Part shown: one piece after another, positions 36,836 through 46,313 of the stretch
Layout of the letters: every line of letters begins with the position of its first letter
Position numbering within the stretch: the first letter of the stretch is position 1
Assembly (NCBI RefSeq): GCF_004794515.1
Contig: NZ_SSDF01000082.1
Location: forward strand, 1-64,000
DNA length: 64,000 bases
Reading direction: 5' to 3'
Source: Microbacterium sp. A20
GTDB taxonomy: Bacteria > Actinomycetota > Actinomycetes > Actinomycetales > Microbacteriaceae
Made by a program: the position numbers and the translations under genes
The notes under the pieces: generated by a model
Databases searched by the model: none
Told to the model about the DNA's origin: nothing
Seen by the model: only the letters and a program-made list of their open reading frames with translations

Positions 36836-37851
36836 GCGCGCACCCGCAGCGGATGCGCGGTGGAGTCCCTCGCGACGACAGCGATCGGGAACTCCACGTC
36901 CGCCCCAGGCTCGGCCCGCCCCTCGAGGAGATCGATGAGCAGCTCGGCACAGGCGACGCCCGAGTCCCGCGGACGAAGGTCGATCGAGGTGATCGAGGGC
37001 GTCAGGAAGGGCAGCGAAGGGTGGTCGACACAGGAGACGACCGTGATGTCCTCCCCGATCGTCCGCCCCTGCCGCCCCAGCACGGCGGCCACCTCGATCG
37101 CGCTCGAGTCCGGGCCGCAGATGATCACGTCGGTCTCGGGATGCGTCTGCAGGACGCGCTCCGTGGCCGCGCGCACCGCGGGCCACGATGCCTCGAACGA
37201 CACCGGAGCGATGACCGGTTCGAGACCGCGCGCCGCACATCCGGCGCGATAGCCCGACACCAGCTGACGCGACCAGTCGGTCGCATCCGGGGCGACGAGC
37301 AGCGCCGGATGCCGCGCACCGGTGACGTCGATCTCGTCGAACAGCCGCAGCATCCCGGCCTCGTGAGAGGACCAGACCACGCCGGCTGGCGTGCCGGCGA
37401 CGTCTTCGGGGAGGTGCTCCTGCGTGACGACGGGGATTCCCGACCCCATGAGCGAGGGCAGACCGGGATCGCCGGACAGCGGGTCTCCGATGATGAGCCC
37501 GTCGGCGCGGATGGGTCGCGATCGTCCGGACGACACGGACGGGCTCACGATGGTCACGTCGATGTCGTGGGCGGCGGCGCTGGTGACGATGCCGAACGTG
37601 AACGCCATGTAGTACGACGACCGGGAGACGACCTCGGGGAGGACGATCCCGATCGTGCCGATGCTGCCGCCGCGCAGGTGCCGGGCGGCGGTGTTCACGG
37701 AGTAACCGAGTTCGGCCGCCGCCGCCAGGACCGCCTCGCGCGTGGCCGGGGAGACGCGACCGCCGCCGCTCAGTGCATCGGACGCGGTGGTCTTCCCGAC
37801 CCCTGCGCGCCGTGCGACGTCGATCAATCGGGCGCGCCGTGGCTCTTGCAT
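36832..37851 (-). CDS. LacI-family transcriptional regulator
   Basis: A 339-residue LacI/GalR protein. The helix-turn-helix and hinge are RARLIDVARRAGVGKTTASDALSGGGRVSPATREAVL and LGYSVNTAARHL. The effector domain ends in TSIDLRPRDSGVACAELLIDLLEG. The start at 37851 is placed by a leaderless -10 box 7 bp upstream; a longer form would begin 13 codons earlier. It is divergent from the copper amine oxidase operon, whose promoter carries a perfect 16-bp LacI-type palindrome. It is also translationally coupled to the CoA-transferase gene, so it may link amine oxidation to glutarate metabolism. Confidence 0.9.
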   Translation of the reverse strand: MQEPRRARLIDVARRAGVGKTTASDALSGGGRVSPATREAVLAAAAELGYSVNTAARHLRGGSIGTIGIVLPEVVSRSSYYMAFTFGIVTSAAAHDIDVTIVSPSVSSGRSRPIRADGLIIGDPLSGDPGLPSLMGSGIPVVTQEHLPEDVAGTPAGVVWSSHEAGMLRLFDEIDVTGARHPALLVAPDATDWSRQLVSGYRAGCAARGLEPVIAPVSFEASWPAVRAATERVLQTHPETDVIICGPDSSAIEVAAVLGRQGRTIGEDITVVSCVDHPSLPFLTPSITSIDLRPRDSGVACAELLIDLLEGRAEPGADVEFPIAVVARDSTAHPLRVRA

Positions 37852-37858
37852 GCGGCCG

Positions 37859-37864
37859 AGTCTA
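37859..37864 (-). promoter_or_regulatory. -10 box of a leaderless promoter for the LacI regulator
   Basis: TAGACT on the minus strand, 7 bp before the ATG at 37851. Confidence 0.5.
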
Positions 37865-37907
37865 ACCACACGCGGCGAGTCGTAATCCACTCGAAACAGT
37901 TCGGGTC

Positions 37908-37937
37908 TTGCGCTGTAACACGTTCATCGCATACTTT
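37908..37937 (+). promoter_or_regulatory. Promoter of the copper amine oxidase operon
   Basis: -35 TTGCGC (37908-37913), an 18-bp spacer and -10 TACTTT (37932-37937), immediately followed by the 16-bp palindrome at 37939. Confidence 0.5.
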
Positions 37938-37938
37938 T

Positions 37939-37954
37939 GCCGGAACGTTCCGGC
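37939..37954. promoter_or_regulatory. LacI-type operator of the amine oxidase operon
   Basis: GCCGGAACGTTCCGGC, a perfect 16-bp palindrome with a central CG, one base after the -10 box. This is the classic geometry for repression by a LacI-family protein; the divergent LacI gene is the obvious candidate. Confidence 0.75.
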
Positions 37955-37992
37955 ACACAGACGTTCCCGAACCGACATCCGATGGAGACTCC

Positions 37993-40020
37993 ATGAACTG
38001 CAGCTGTTCCCCGTCCGACCACGCCTCGCGCTCGCGCTCACTCGGCGACGAGTCCGGTGCGCCGTATGCGACCCTCTCGGCGGACGAACTGCAGCGGGTC
38101 GCCGAGACGCTGCGCGCCCACGGTGCGCTGGACGAGGCGCACCGGATCGCGTACGTCGGACTCGACGAGCCGGACCGCCACGAGGTCGCCGCCGGACGTC
38201 CGGTCCCCCGCCGTGCCCGGGTGCAGCTCCTCGAGACCGACACCGGGCGCGCTCGCGCGATCTCGGTCGACATCGGCACCGGCGAGCTCGCGACGGACGT
38301 CGACATCGACCCGGAGCACGACGGGCAGGTGCCGCTGCTCCAGGAGGAGCACGCGATCATCCGCGAACTGATCGGCACCGACGAGCGCTGGGCCACCGCC
38401 CTCGCCGCCCGCGGCATCGACGACCCGAGCACGGTCGCGCTGGCCGGCCTGTCGGCAGGCCGCTTCCCGATCGAGGGAGAGAGCGGGCGACGGCTCGCTC
38501 GCGTGCTCGGGCACCACCAGCCCACTCCGCAGACCATGCCCTGGGCGCACCCGATCGACGGGCTGGTCGCCTACGTCGACGTCGCGAGCCGCACCGTGGT
38601 CGACGTCATCGACGTGGGCGTCATGCCGATCCCGCAGGAGACCGGCGACTACCACGTGCCCGGCACGTTCGGTCCGGAGCGGACCACGCAGAAGCCCATC
38701 GTCATCACGCAGCCCGAAGGTCCGAGCTTCTCCTTCGAGGGCGACGTGATCTCCTGGGAGAAGTGGTCCCTGCGCATCGGCTACGACATGCGGGAAGGGC
38801 TGATCCTCCACGGCATCGGCTTCGAGGACGACGGGCGGGTCCGCCCCATCGTGCACCGCGCATCGATCGCCGAGATGCTGGTGCCGTACGGCGACCCCGG
38901 ACCGGTGCGGTTCTGGCAGAACTACTTCGACACCGGCGAGTACCTGCTCGGCCGGCTCGCCAACTCCCTCGAACTCGGCTGCGACTGCGTCGGAGACATC
39001 ACCTACCTCGACGTCCCGATCGCCGACGCGCGCGGCAACGTGAAGATCCTGCCGAACGTGATCTGCGTGCACGAGGAGGATGCCGGAGTGCTCTGGAAGC
39101 ACACCGAGCAGTTCACCGGATCGAGCGACGTCCGCCGCCAGCGCCGGCTGGTGATCTCCTTCTTCGTCACCGTTGGCAACTACGACTACGGCTTCTACTG
39201 GTACCTCTACCTGGACGGCAAGATCGAGTTCGAGGCGAAGGCCACCGGGCTCGTGTTCACGGCCGCCTACGACGAGCGCACCAGCAGGTTCGCGAGCGAA
39301 CTCGCCCCCGGTCTCGCCGCGCCGTACCACCAGCACCTGTTCTGCGCCCGACTCGACATGGCGGTCGACGACGGGCCGGCCGTCATAGACGAGGTCGACG
39401 TGCACGCCCTCCCCGTCGACGACGACAACCTCCACGGCAGCGCGATCGGCTTCACGAAGACGCGTCTGCGCAGCGAGCTCGAAGGTCGACGGCGAGCGGA
39501 TGCCCGGGTCGACCGCACATGGCGGGTGAGCAGCGCGACGGCCACCAACCGGCTGGGCCGTCCCACCTCCTACGTCCTGACCCCCGAGAGCAAGCCCGTG
39601 CTCCTCGCGCAGCCCGAGTCGGTCATCGCCTCGCGTGCGCGCTTCGCGACCGCCGACCTCTGGGTCACGGCCTACGATCCCGACGAGCGCTACCCCGCCG
39701 GCGATGTCGTCAACCAGTCGGCACCGGAGCAGGGCCTTCCCGCGTTCGTCGCCGACGATGCGTCCCTCGACGGCGCCGACCTGGTGCTGTGGCACACGTT
39801 CGGCCTCACTCACTTCCCGCGCACCGAGGACTGGCCGATCATGCCGGTCGACACCTGCGGGTTCACGCTGAAGCCCCACGACTTCTTCGACCGGAACCCG
39901 ACCCTCGACGTCCCGGTCTCCCCCCGCGCATGCGCCTGCGACCACGCAGGCGTCGGCGATGCACCACCCGAGCACCATCTGCATCACCTCTCTGTCCGCC
40001 CGTCGTCGCACGACGCCTGA
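37993..40020 (+). CDS. Copper-containing primary amine oxidase (TPQ type)
   Basis: A 675-residue copper amine oxidase that converts primary amines to aldehydes, ammonia and H2O2. The residue that becomes topaquinone is Tyr397 in VGNYDYGFYW. The catalytic base is Asp313 in YFDTGEYLLG. Copper ligands are His446 and His448 in YHQHLFCARLDM and His607 in FGLTHFPRTEDWP. No signal peptide is visible. The N terminus starts MNCSC and the C terminus holds a Cys/His-rich tail (ACACDHAG and HHLHHL), unusual additions that might help copper loading. The ATG at 37993 follows GGAG. It is the first gene of an operon with a peptide-type importer and two amidohydrolases. Confidence 0.92.
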   Translation: MNCSCSPSDHASRSRSLGDESGAPYATLSADELQRVAETLRAHGALDEAHRIAYVGLDEPDRHEVAAGRPVPRRARVQLLETDTGRARAISVDIGTGELATDVDIDPEHDGQVPLLQEEHAIIRELIGTDERWATALAARGIDDPSTVALAGLSAGRFPIEGESGRRLARVLGHHQPTPQTMPWAHPIDGLVAYVDVASRTVVDVIDVGVMPIPQETGDYHVPGTFGPERTTQKPIVITQPEGPSFSFEGDVISWEKWSLRIGYDMREGLILHGIGFEDDGRVRPIVHRASIAEMLVPYGDPGPVRFWQNYFDTGEYLLGRLANSLELGCDCVGDITYLDVPIADARGNVKILPNVICVHEEDAGVLWKHTEQFTGSSDVRRQRRLVISFFVTVGNYDYGFYWYLYLDGKIEFEAKATGLVFTAAYDERTSRFASELAPGLAAPYHQHLFCARLDMAVDDGPAVIDEVDVHALPVDDDNLHGSAIGFTKTRLRSELEGRRRADARVDRTWRVSSATATNRLGRPTSYVLTPESKPVLLAQPESVIASRARFATADLWVTAYDPDERYPAGDVVNQSAPEQGLPAFVADDASLDGADLVLWHTFGLTHFPRTEDWPIMPVDTCGFTLKPHDFFDRNPTLDVPVSPRACACDHAGVGDAPPEHHLHHLSVRPSSHDA

Positions 40021-40056
40021 CCCGGCGCGTCCGACATCCCGAAGGGAAACACCGAC

Positions 40057-41667
40057 ATGCACACAGCAGCTCGAGCGGGAGTGGCCGCCGCCACCGTCGC
40101 GATCCTCGCCCTCACCGGATGCGCCGCCGGTGCATCACCCGACGCCGAACCGACACAGGACGAGGCGGCCCCCGGCTTCCTCGCCGTCGCCGACGAGGGA
40201 TTCGACGCCGGCGGAGACCTCGTCGTCCAGGTCGACTACGACACCGCCGAGGCGAGCGGCCTCGACCCGCAGGGGGCCGCCACGGCAAGGTCCTGGATGC
40301 TGGAAGGGCTCTCGTACGAGACCCTCACCTCGATCGATGAGAACCTCGACGTCGCCCCGAAGCTCGCCACCTCGTGGGAGACCCCGAGCGACACCGAGTA
40401 CGTGTTCACGCTCGCCGACGACGCCGTGTTCTCCAACGGCCGCCCGATGACCGCGGCAGACGTCGTCGGAAGTCTGCAGCGCCTGGTCGACACCCCGACC
40501 ACGTGGACCGGCCAGCTCGGCCCGATCGCCTCGATCGAGGAGACCGGGGATCTCGAGGTCACGGTCACCCTGTCCAGCCCGTATGCGCCGTTCCTCGCGG
40601 CACTCGCCAACACTCCGGCCGCCATCCTGCCCATGGCCGAGATCGAGGCCGGCGAGATCGACATCACGACCGAGATGGTCGGCACAGGGCCGCTCGTCGC
40701 GACCGCGCACCGCCAGGACGAGGAGTGGACGTTCGAGCCGAACACCCACCACCCGGATGCCGAGGCGCTCGGCTTCTCGACGCTCACGATCGACATCGTC
40801 GGCGACGAGGCGACCCGTGCTGCGGCCCTCCGTGACGGATCCGCCGACTTCGCCGTGCTGAACTCCATCGACTCCGCCGAGCTGCTCGCCAATGCCTCGG
40901 ACGTCACGGTGGTCGGGCAGCGCAACACCGACTTCCACTACCTGATGATCAACTCCCTGACCGGCGACGAGGCGCTGCAGGATCAGGAGGTGCGCTTCGC
41001 GATCAACACCGCCATCGACCGTGACGCGATCAACGAACTCGCCTTCGACGGATCGACGGCGGCCACCGGGGTCACTCCCGCGGGCCTGCCCGATGCCTGC
41101 ATCGCAGCCGATCTGCCGTCGGCGAAGCGCGACGTCGCCGCGGCCAAGGCCGTGATCGACGGGGTCGGCGGGCTCGAACTCGACCTCGTCGTGTACACGG
41201 ACGAGCCGGTGCTCGCGCAGATCGCGCAGGTGATGCAGCAGAACCTGGCGGAGATCGGGGTGAAGGTCGAGATCCAGCAGGTCGACTATGCGACGTACTC
41301 CGACCAGGTGTACGGCAGCCCGGCCGACTTCGACCTCGCACTCAGCTGGTTCGCCGGATACGCGGACCCGGCGATGGTGACGACCTGGTGGAACCCCGAG
41401 GTCGCCGGCTTCTCCGCGGTCTTCATGAAGGGGAGCGACGAACTCGACGCGCTGATCTCGGACGGGTACACCACCGCGCCCGGCGACGACCGCGCAGCCG
41501 TCTTCCAGGACCTGTGCGCACTCGCCGACGAGCAGAGCGAGATGGTGCCGCTGGTGCTGCGCCCCTCCACGATCGGGTGGAACACCGAGTCGCTCTCCCC
41601 GACGCTGAGCAGCGACGAGGGCTACGGCGACTTCCTCCGCTACATCACCGACTTCCGCGCCAGCTGA
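40057..41667 (+). CDS. ABC transporter substrate-binding lipoprotein, peptide/nickel family 5
   Basis: A 536-residue family 5 solute-binding protein. The signal peptide ends with the lipobox LTGC (Cys22), followed by an acidic, Thr/Pro-rich linker. The body contains SYETLTSIDENLDVAPKLAT and the typical EVRFAINTAIDRDAINELAF. Family members bind peptides, opines, metal chelates or other cationic molecules. Here the neighbours suggest an acylated amine or beta-peptide-like compound. Two permeases and two ATPases follow, so the importer is complete. AAGGG precedes the start. Confidence 0.92.
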   Translation: MHTAARAGVAAATVAILALTGCAAGASPDAEPTQDEAAPGFLAVADEGFDAGGDLVVQVDYDTAEASGLDPQGAATARSWMLEGLSYETLTSIDENLDVAPKLATSWETPSDTEYVFTLADDAVFSNGRPMTAADVVGSLQRLVDTPTTWTGQLGPIASIEETGDLEVTVTLSSPYAPFLAALANTPAAILPMAEIEAGEIDITTEMVGTGPLVATAHRQDEEWTFEPNTHHPDAEALGFSTLTIDIVGDEATRAAALRDGSADFAVLNSIDSAELLANASDVTVVGQRNTDFHYLMINSLTGDEALQDQEVRFAINTAIDRDAINELAFDGSTAATGVTPAGLPDACIAADLPSAKRDVAAAKAVIDGVGGLELDLVVYTDEPVLAQIAQVMQQNLAEIGVKVEIQQVDYATYSDQVYGSPADFDLALSWFAGYADPAMVTTWWNPEVAGFSAVFMKGSDELDALISDGYTTAPGDDRAAVFQDLCALADEQSEMVPLVLRPSTIGWNTESLSPTLSSDEGYGDFLRYITDFRAS

Positions 41668-41668
41668 C

Positions 41669-42634
41669 ATGACCGTCGCTCTGTGGTCCCTCCGGCGCAT
41701 CGGCGCCGCACTGCTGACGCTGGTCGTCGTCTCGGTGCTGATCTTCGCGTCGGTGCGTCTGATGCCGGGAGACTACATCGACCTCGTCCTGGGTCCGCTC
41801 GCCACCGAGGCGCAGCGGGCCCAGGCGGTGGCCGCATCCGGACTCGACGATCCCGTGGTCGCGCAGTACTTCCGGTGGCTCTTCGGCGTCTTCACCGGCG
41901 ACCTCGGCTACTCGTTCGTGTCGAACGTCTCGGTGTCCGAGGAGTTCGGCGCACGGCTCCCCGTCACGGCGACGATCGCGCTGCTGACGATCGTGGTCAC
42001 GCTCCTGGTCGGCATCCCGCTCGGCTTCCTCGCCGCCCTTCGCTCCGAGGGCTCGGCCGGGGCGATCGGCCGCATCATCAGCGCCCTCGGCATCAGCATC
42101 CCGGAGTTCCTCCTCGCCGGACTCGTCGTCTTCGCCGTCTCCACGCTGGGGCTCGGAGTGTCGGTCGGGCGGTTCGCCCCGTTCGCCGTCGACCCCGCAC
42201 GATTCTTCGGCTCGCTGGTGCTTCCCGTGACGGTCCTCGCCGTGGGCTGCGTGGCCGTCGTCGCACGCAACACCAGGGACGCGGTCATGAACGTGCTCGT
42301 CGAACCTCACGTGCAGGCGGCCGTGGCGCGCGGCGAGACACCGGGCTTCATCGTCCGCCACCACGTGCTGCGCAACGCCGCGGCGCCCATCCTCACCATC
42401 GTCGGAGCACTGGTCGCGGTGCTGCTCGGCGGCACGGTCATCGTCGAGTTCGTGTTCGACATCCCGGGCATGGGCTCGTACCTGCAGACCGCCCTCGGCA
42501 GACGCGACTACGCGATCGTGCAGAGCGCGGTGCTGCTCGCGGCCATCGTCTTCATCGTCGCGAGCCTGCTCGTCGACCTCATCGCCAACGCGCTGGATCC
42601 CCGCCTGCGCCTCACCGGAGGGAGCAGCCGATGA
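41669..42634 (+). CDS. ABC transporter permease, DppB type
   Basis: A 321-residue permease. Six helices are predicted; the first is at residues about 10-30 (ALLTLVVVSVLIFASVRLMPGD, the typical DppB start). The cytoplasmic loop ETPGFIVRHHVLRNAAAPIL and the signature VIVEFVFDIPGMGSYL are characteristic. It pairs with the DppC-type protein encoded next, overlapping it by 4 bp. Only one base separates it from the binding-protein gene. Confidence 0.92.
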   Translation: MTVALWSLRRIGAALLTLVVVSVLIFASVRLMPGDYIDLVLGPLATEAQRAQAVAASGLDDPVVAQYFRWLFGVFTGDLGYSFVSNVSVSEEFGARLPVTATIALLTIVVTLLVGIPLGFLAALRSEGSAGAIGRIISALGISIPEFLLAGLVVFAVSTLGLGVSVGRFAPFAVDPARFFGSLVLPVTVLAVGCVAVVARNTRDAVMNVLVEPHVQAAVARGETPGFIVRHHVLRNAAAPILTIVGALVAVLLGGTVIVEFVFDIPGMGSYLQTALGRRDYAIVQSAVLLAAIVFIVASLLVDLIANALDPRLRLTGGSSR

Positions 42635-43515
42635 CCGTCGCACCCACGGCCACGCATCGCATCCGCGCCGCCGGAGAAGCGTCCAGGGGCGCGTGGCGCC
42701 GCAGCGACGCGGTCCTGCGCACCGCCATCGTCGTACTGAGCGTCATCGTCCTCGTCACCGTCTTCGCGGTGCTCACCGGGCTGACCGGGTCCACGGATGC
42801 CACGGTGGCCGGCCGCCTCGAGGGTCCGTCCGCGCTCGCTCCGCTGGGCACCGACAACCTCGGGCGGTCGCTGCTGCCCCGACTCTTCCAGGGAACCGCG
42901 ACGACGCTCGTGGTCTCGATCGTCGCGGTGCTCTGCTCGGCGGTGGTCAGCACCCTGCTCGGAATGCTCGCGGGCTACTACGGCGGAGCGGTGAACGAAG
43001 CGGTCATGCGCGTCGCCGATGTGCTCTACGCCTTCCCCGCGCTCGTGCTCGCGATCCTCGTCTCGGCGCTCCTCGGCCCTGGACGACCGGCCGCGATCAT
43101 CAGCATCGTCGTCATCACGATCCCCCTCATGACCCGGGTGGTGCGCATCGCGACCCGCGCGGTCGCCGAGCGGGACTTCATCGTGTCGGCGCGCATCAGC
43201 GGCGTGCGCACACCCGTGATCTTCGCCCGCCGACTCCTGCCGAACATCTCCGGCACCATCGCTGTGCAGGCGAGTTACGCCCTCTCGGTCGCGATCCTCG
43301 TCGAGGGCGGCCTGAGCTTCCTCGGATTCGGCGTGCAGGTGCCGGAGGCCTCCCTCGGCCTGCTCATCCAGCAGGGCATGCTCTACATGACGCAGGCTCC
43401 GCAGCTCGTCATCATCCCCGGCGTCGTGCTGGTCATCTCGATCCTGTGCATCAACATCATCGGCGACGGCCTCCGCGACCGATTCGAACCGCGAGAGACG
43501 AGGTCCCTCCGATGA
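42631..43515 (+). CDS. ABC transporter permease, DppC type
   Basis: A 294-residue permease with an N-terminal cytoplasmic stretch, then a helix at about 31-51. LGTDNLGRSLLPRLFQG is the DppC signature. EGGLSFLGFGVQVPEASLG and the closing VISILCINIIGDGLRDRFEPR are also diagnostic. It forms the channel with the DppB-type partner. It overlaps both neighbours by 4 bp. Confidence 0.92.
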   Translation: MTVAPTATHRIRAAGEASRGAWRRSDAVLRTAIVVLSVIVLVTVFAVLTGLTGSTDATVAGRLEGPSALAPLGTDNLGRSLLPRLFQGTATTLVVSIVAVLCSAVVSTLLGMLAGYYGGAVNEAVMRVADVLYAFPALVLAILVSALLGPGRPAAIISIVVITIPLMTRVVRIATRAVAERDFIVSARISGVRTPVIFARRLLPNISGTIAVQASYALSVAILVEGGLSFLGFGVQVPEASLGLLIQQGMLYMTQAPQLVIIPGVVLVISILCINIIGDGLRDRFEPRETRSLR

Positions 43516-44507
43516 CCGCCGTACGCATCAGCGACCTGGCCCTGGAGTTCACCGGGGCGACGACCGTCCGCGCCCTCGACGGCGTCGACCTCGAGGTCGA
43601 CGCCGGCAGCTCCGTCGCCATCGTCGGCGAGTCCGGGTCGGGCAAGTCCACGCTGGCCGCGGTCATCGGCCGCCTGCAGCCCCGCTCGGCGCGGATCGTG
43701 CGCGGTGAACTCGAGGTCGACGGGATCGACGTGCTCGGACTCGGGCACGAGGCGCTGCGTACCTATCGCCGCGACACCCTGGCCTACATCGCACAGGACC
43801 CGATCGGCTCGCTCGACCCGACCATGCGCATCGGCGCGCAGCTGAAGCTCGTGCTCCGATCTGTCGGCGACGACGGCTCCCTGCCGCGCCAGATCGAGCT
43901 GCTGGAATCGATGCGCATCGCCGACCCCGGCCGCGTGGTGCGGCTCTTCCCCCACCAGATCTCCGGCGGGATGGCGCAGCGGGTGGCGATCGCGATGGCC
44001 ATGTGCCGTCGACCGAAGCTGCTGATCGCCGACGAGCCCACCGCCGCCCTCGACAGCCAGGTGCGCGAGGAGGTGATCCGGCTGCTGTTCACGCAGGCGC
44101 GAGAGCAAGGGACGACGATCCTCTGGCTGAGCCACGACCTCCCCGCCGTCGCCCGCTGGTGCGACGAGGTGGCCGTGATGTATGCGGGTCGAGTGGTGGA
44201 ACGCGGACCCGCAGCCGCAGTACTCGGCAGCCCGGTCCACCCCTACGCCCGCGCCCTGGCCGCCACCGATCCTTCCCGGGCCCGGCGCGGCGAGCGCCTG
44301 TCCAGCATCCCCGGCTCCCCGCCCGTGTTGCACGGCGAGTCCGAGGGCTGCGCCTTCGCCGCGCGCTGCGCCCACCGCATCGACGCGTGCGACGTGATCC
44401 GTCCGGAACCCGTGCCTCCACGGCACAGCCTGTGCATCCGCACCGCCGAGCTCGTCGACGCCGATCGCCGGGCGCGACTGCTGCCCGAGGAAGAGGTCTC
44501 CGCATGA
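43512..44507 (+). CDS. ABC transporter ATP-binding protein, DppD type
   Basis: A 331-residue ATPase. Walker A is GESGSGKST near residue 38, the signature is ISGGMAQRVAIAMAM, and Walker B is LLIADEPTAALD. The C-terminal oligopeptide extension contains the Cys-rich motif HGESEGCAFAARCAHRIDACDVIRPEP, which in homologues can bind an iron-sulfur cluster. It energises uptake with the next gene's product. It overlaps that gene by 4 bp. Confidence 0.92.
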   Translation: MTAVRISDLALEFTGATTVRALDGVDLEVDAGSSVAIVGESGSGKSTLAAVIGRLQPRSARIVRGELEVDGIDVLGLGHEALRTYRRDTLAYIAQDPIGSLDPTMRIGAQLKLVLRSVGDDGSLPRQIELLESMRIADPGRVVRLFPHQISGGMAQRVAIAMAMCRRPKLLIADEPTAALDSQVREEVIRLLFTQAREQGTTILWLSHDLPAVARWCDEVAVMYAGRVVERGPAAAVLGSPVHPYARALAATDPSRARRGERLSSIPGSPPVLHGESEGCAFAARCAHRIDACDVIRPEPVPPRHSLCIRTAELVDADRRARLLPEEEVSA

Positions 44508-45295
44508 ACGCCGCAGATGCAGCCGTCTCGTCCGCAGCCACACCCGTCATCGAGCTCGACGATGTCGACGTCGCCTTCACCTCCGGCTTCGGAGCGGGGC
44601 GGCGCGAGGTCAGGGCCATGTCGCATGTCTCCTTCGCGGTGAGGCCCGGCGAGACCCTCGGCCTCGTCGGGGAATCGGGCTCGGGGAAGACGACCACGGG
44701 CGCCGTGGTGCTCGGCCTGCAGCGCCCCGACTCGGGGAACGTGCGATTCCAGAGCGCGCCCCTCGCCCGCAGCCTGCGCTCCCGCGCTGGCCGCATGCAG
44801 GCCGTCCTCCAGCATCCGCGCTGGGCGCTCGACCCCCGTTCCACTGTGCTCTCCTCCGTCCTCGAACCCGTGCTGGTGCACGAGCGGCGCAATGCCGCGG
44901 TCGAGGAACGAGCGATCGCCATGCTCGACCGTGTCGGACTCCCCGCGTCCTTCGCCGCCCGCCGACCGCATCAGCTCTCGGGCGGTCAACTGCAGCGGGT
45001 GAGCGTGGCGCGGGCGCTCGTGACCCACCCGGCGTTCATCGTCTTCGACGAGGCGGTGAGCGCGCTCGATGTATCCGTGCAGGCGCAGATCCTCAACCTC
45101 ATCCAGGACCTGCAGGCCGAGCACGGCTTCGCGGCGCTGTTCATCTCGCACGACCTGGCCGCCGTGCGGTACATCTCCCACCATGTGGCGGTGATGCGCG
45201 CCGGCGAGATCGTCGAGCATGCGCCCACCGACGTGTTCTACGACCTCCCCAGCCATCCCTATTCGCGTCAACTGTTCCAGGAGCTCTCATCGTGA
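44504..45295 (+). CDS. ABC transporter ATP-binding protein, DppF type
   Basis: A 263-residue ATPase, shorter than its partner and lacking the Cys-rich tail. Walker A is GESGSGKTT, the signature is LSGGQLQRVSVARAL, and Walker B is FIVFDEAVSALD with the catalytic Glu. The Q-loop region LQHPRWALDP is typical of the DppF group. It overlaps the P1 peptidase gene by 4 bp (GTGA). Confidence 0.92.
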   Translation: MNAADAAVSSAATPVIELDDVDVAFTSGFGAGRREVRAMSHVSFAVRPGETLGLVGESGSGKTTTGAVVLGLQRPDSGNVRFQSAPLARSLRSRAGRMQAVLQHPRWALDPRSTVLSSVLEPVLVHERRNAAVEERAIAMLDRVGLPASFAARRPHQLSGGQLQRVSVARALVTHPAFIVFDEAVSALDVSVQAQILNLIQDLQAEHGFAALFISHDLAAVRYISHHVAVMRAGEIVEHAPTDVFYDLPSHPYSRQLFQELSS

Positions 45296-46311
45296 CCGAC
45301 ACCCACCGCCTCGCCCCCGTCGTCCCCGCGGGTCCGCGCCGTTCCAACGGCGACTACGCCCTCTCCCCCGTGCACGGCACGGACCGCGGGCAGGTCGAGT
45401 ACGACTTCCCCGGGGTGCTGCTCGGCACCGCAGAGTACGCGGAGGGACCCACCGGGGCGACGGTGCTGTCGATCCCCGCAGGCGCGCGGACGTTCACCGA
45501 CCGACGCGGAGGGGCGGTCGGTGCGAGCGGCCTCTACGGCTACAACCACGCGATCTGCCTCGCGGGCGGATCGGTCTACGGGCTGTCGGCCGTGGCCGGG
45601 GTGTCCGAGGCGCTCTTCGAGCGCGCGGACCACCGATCCGGCTTCGACCAGCTCCAGCTCGTGTCCGGCGCGATCATCTACGACTACTCGGTCCGCGACA
45701 ACTCGGTCTTCCCCGACACCGCTCTCGGCAAGGCAGCACTGCAGGCGGCACGTCAGGGTGTGGTCGAGATCGGTCGCGTCGGCGGCGGAGCATCGGCCTC
45801 CTCCGGCAAGGTCGATCCCGCCCGTGTCGAGTTCACCGGGCAGGGCGTGGCCTTCCGCAAGGTCGGCGATGTGAAGGTGCTCGTGGTGACGGTGCTCAAC
45901 CCGTACGGTGTGATCCTCGACCGGCAAGGCCGCATCGTCCGCGGCAACTACGACGACACCACCGGCGAGCGCCGCCACCCGGCACTCGACTACGAGGAGG
46001 CGATCGGCGAGTCGCGCCTGCTCGACTCCATGTCCGGCAACACCACGATCACGGCCGTCGTCACGAACGTGCAGCTCTCCGACGTCGAGCTCAGGCAGTT
46101 CGGGCTGCAGGTACACAGCTCGATGCACCGCGGCATCCAGCCGTTCCACACCCCTCTCGACGGCGACACCCTGTTCGCGCTCACGACCGACGAGGTCGCC
46201 CTCCCCGAAGACCCGGGCACCTCCCGTGGTCGGCTCTCGTTGAACTCCACCGCGGTCGCGACCCTGGCGGGCGAGACCGCGTGGGACGCGATCCTCTGCG
46301 CGGCGGGCTGA
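45292..46311 (+). CDS. P1-family peptidase (DmpA/BapA-like, peptidase S58)
   Basis: A 339-residue self-processing N-terminal-nucleophile amidohydrolase. Family members are L-aminopeptidase D-Ala-esterase (DmpA) and beta-peptidyl aminopeptidases (BapA), which remove N-terminal beta-alanine or D/L amino acids. The family signature region GASGLYGYNHAICLAGGSVYGL is at about residues 75-100. The expected autocleavage point lies in SGNTTITAVVTNVQLS (about 245-260), with a Thr as nucleophile. There is no signal peptide. It starts with GTG overlapping the ATPase stop. In this operon it would act on the imported compound inside the cell; substrate is inferred. Confidence 0.87.
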   Translation: MTDTHRLAPVVPAGPRRSNGDYALSPVHGTDRGQVEYDFPGVLLGTAEYAEGPTGATVLSIPAGARTFTDRRGGAVGASGLYGYNHAICLAGGSVYGLSAVAGVSEALFERADHRSGFDQLQLVSGAIIYDYSVRDNSVFPDTALGKAALQAARQGVVEIGRVGGGASASSGKVDPARVEFTGQGVAFRKVGDVKVLVVTVLNPYGVILDRQGRIVRGNYDDTTGERRHPALDYEEAIGESRLLDSMSGNTTITAVVTNVQLSDVELRQFGLQVHSSMHRGIQPFHTPLDGDTLFALTTDEVALPEDPGTSRGRLSLNSTAVATLAGETAWDAILCAAG

Positions 46312-46313
46312 TC

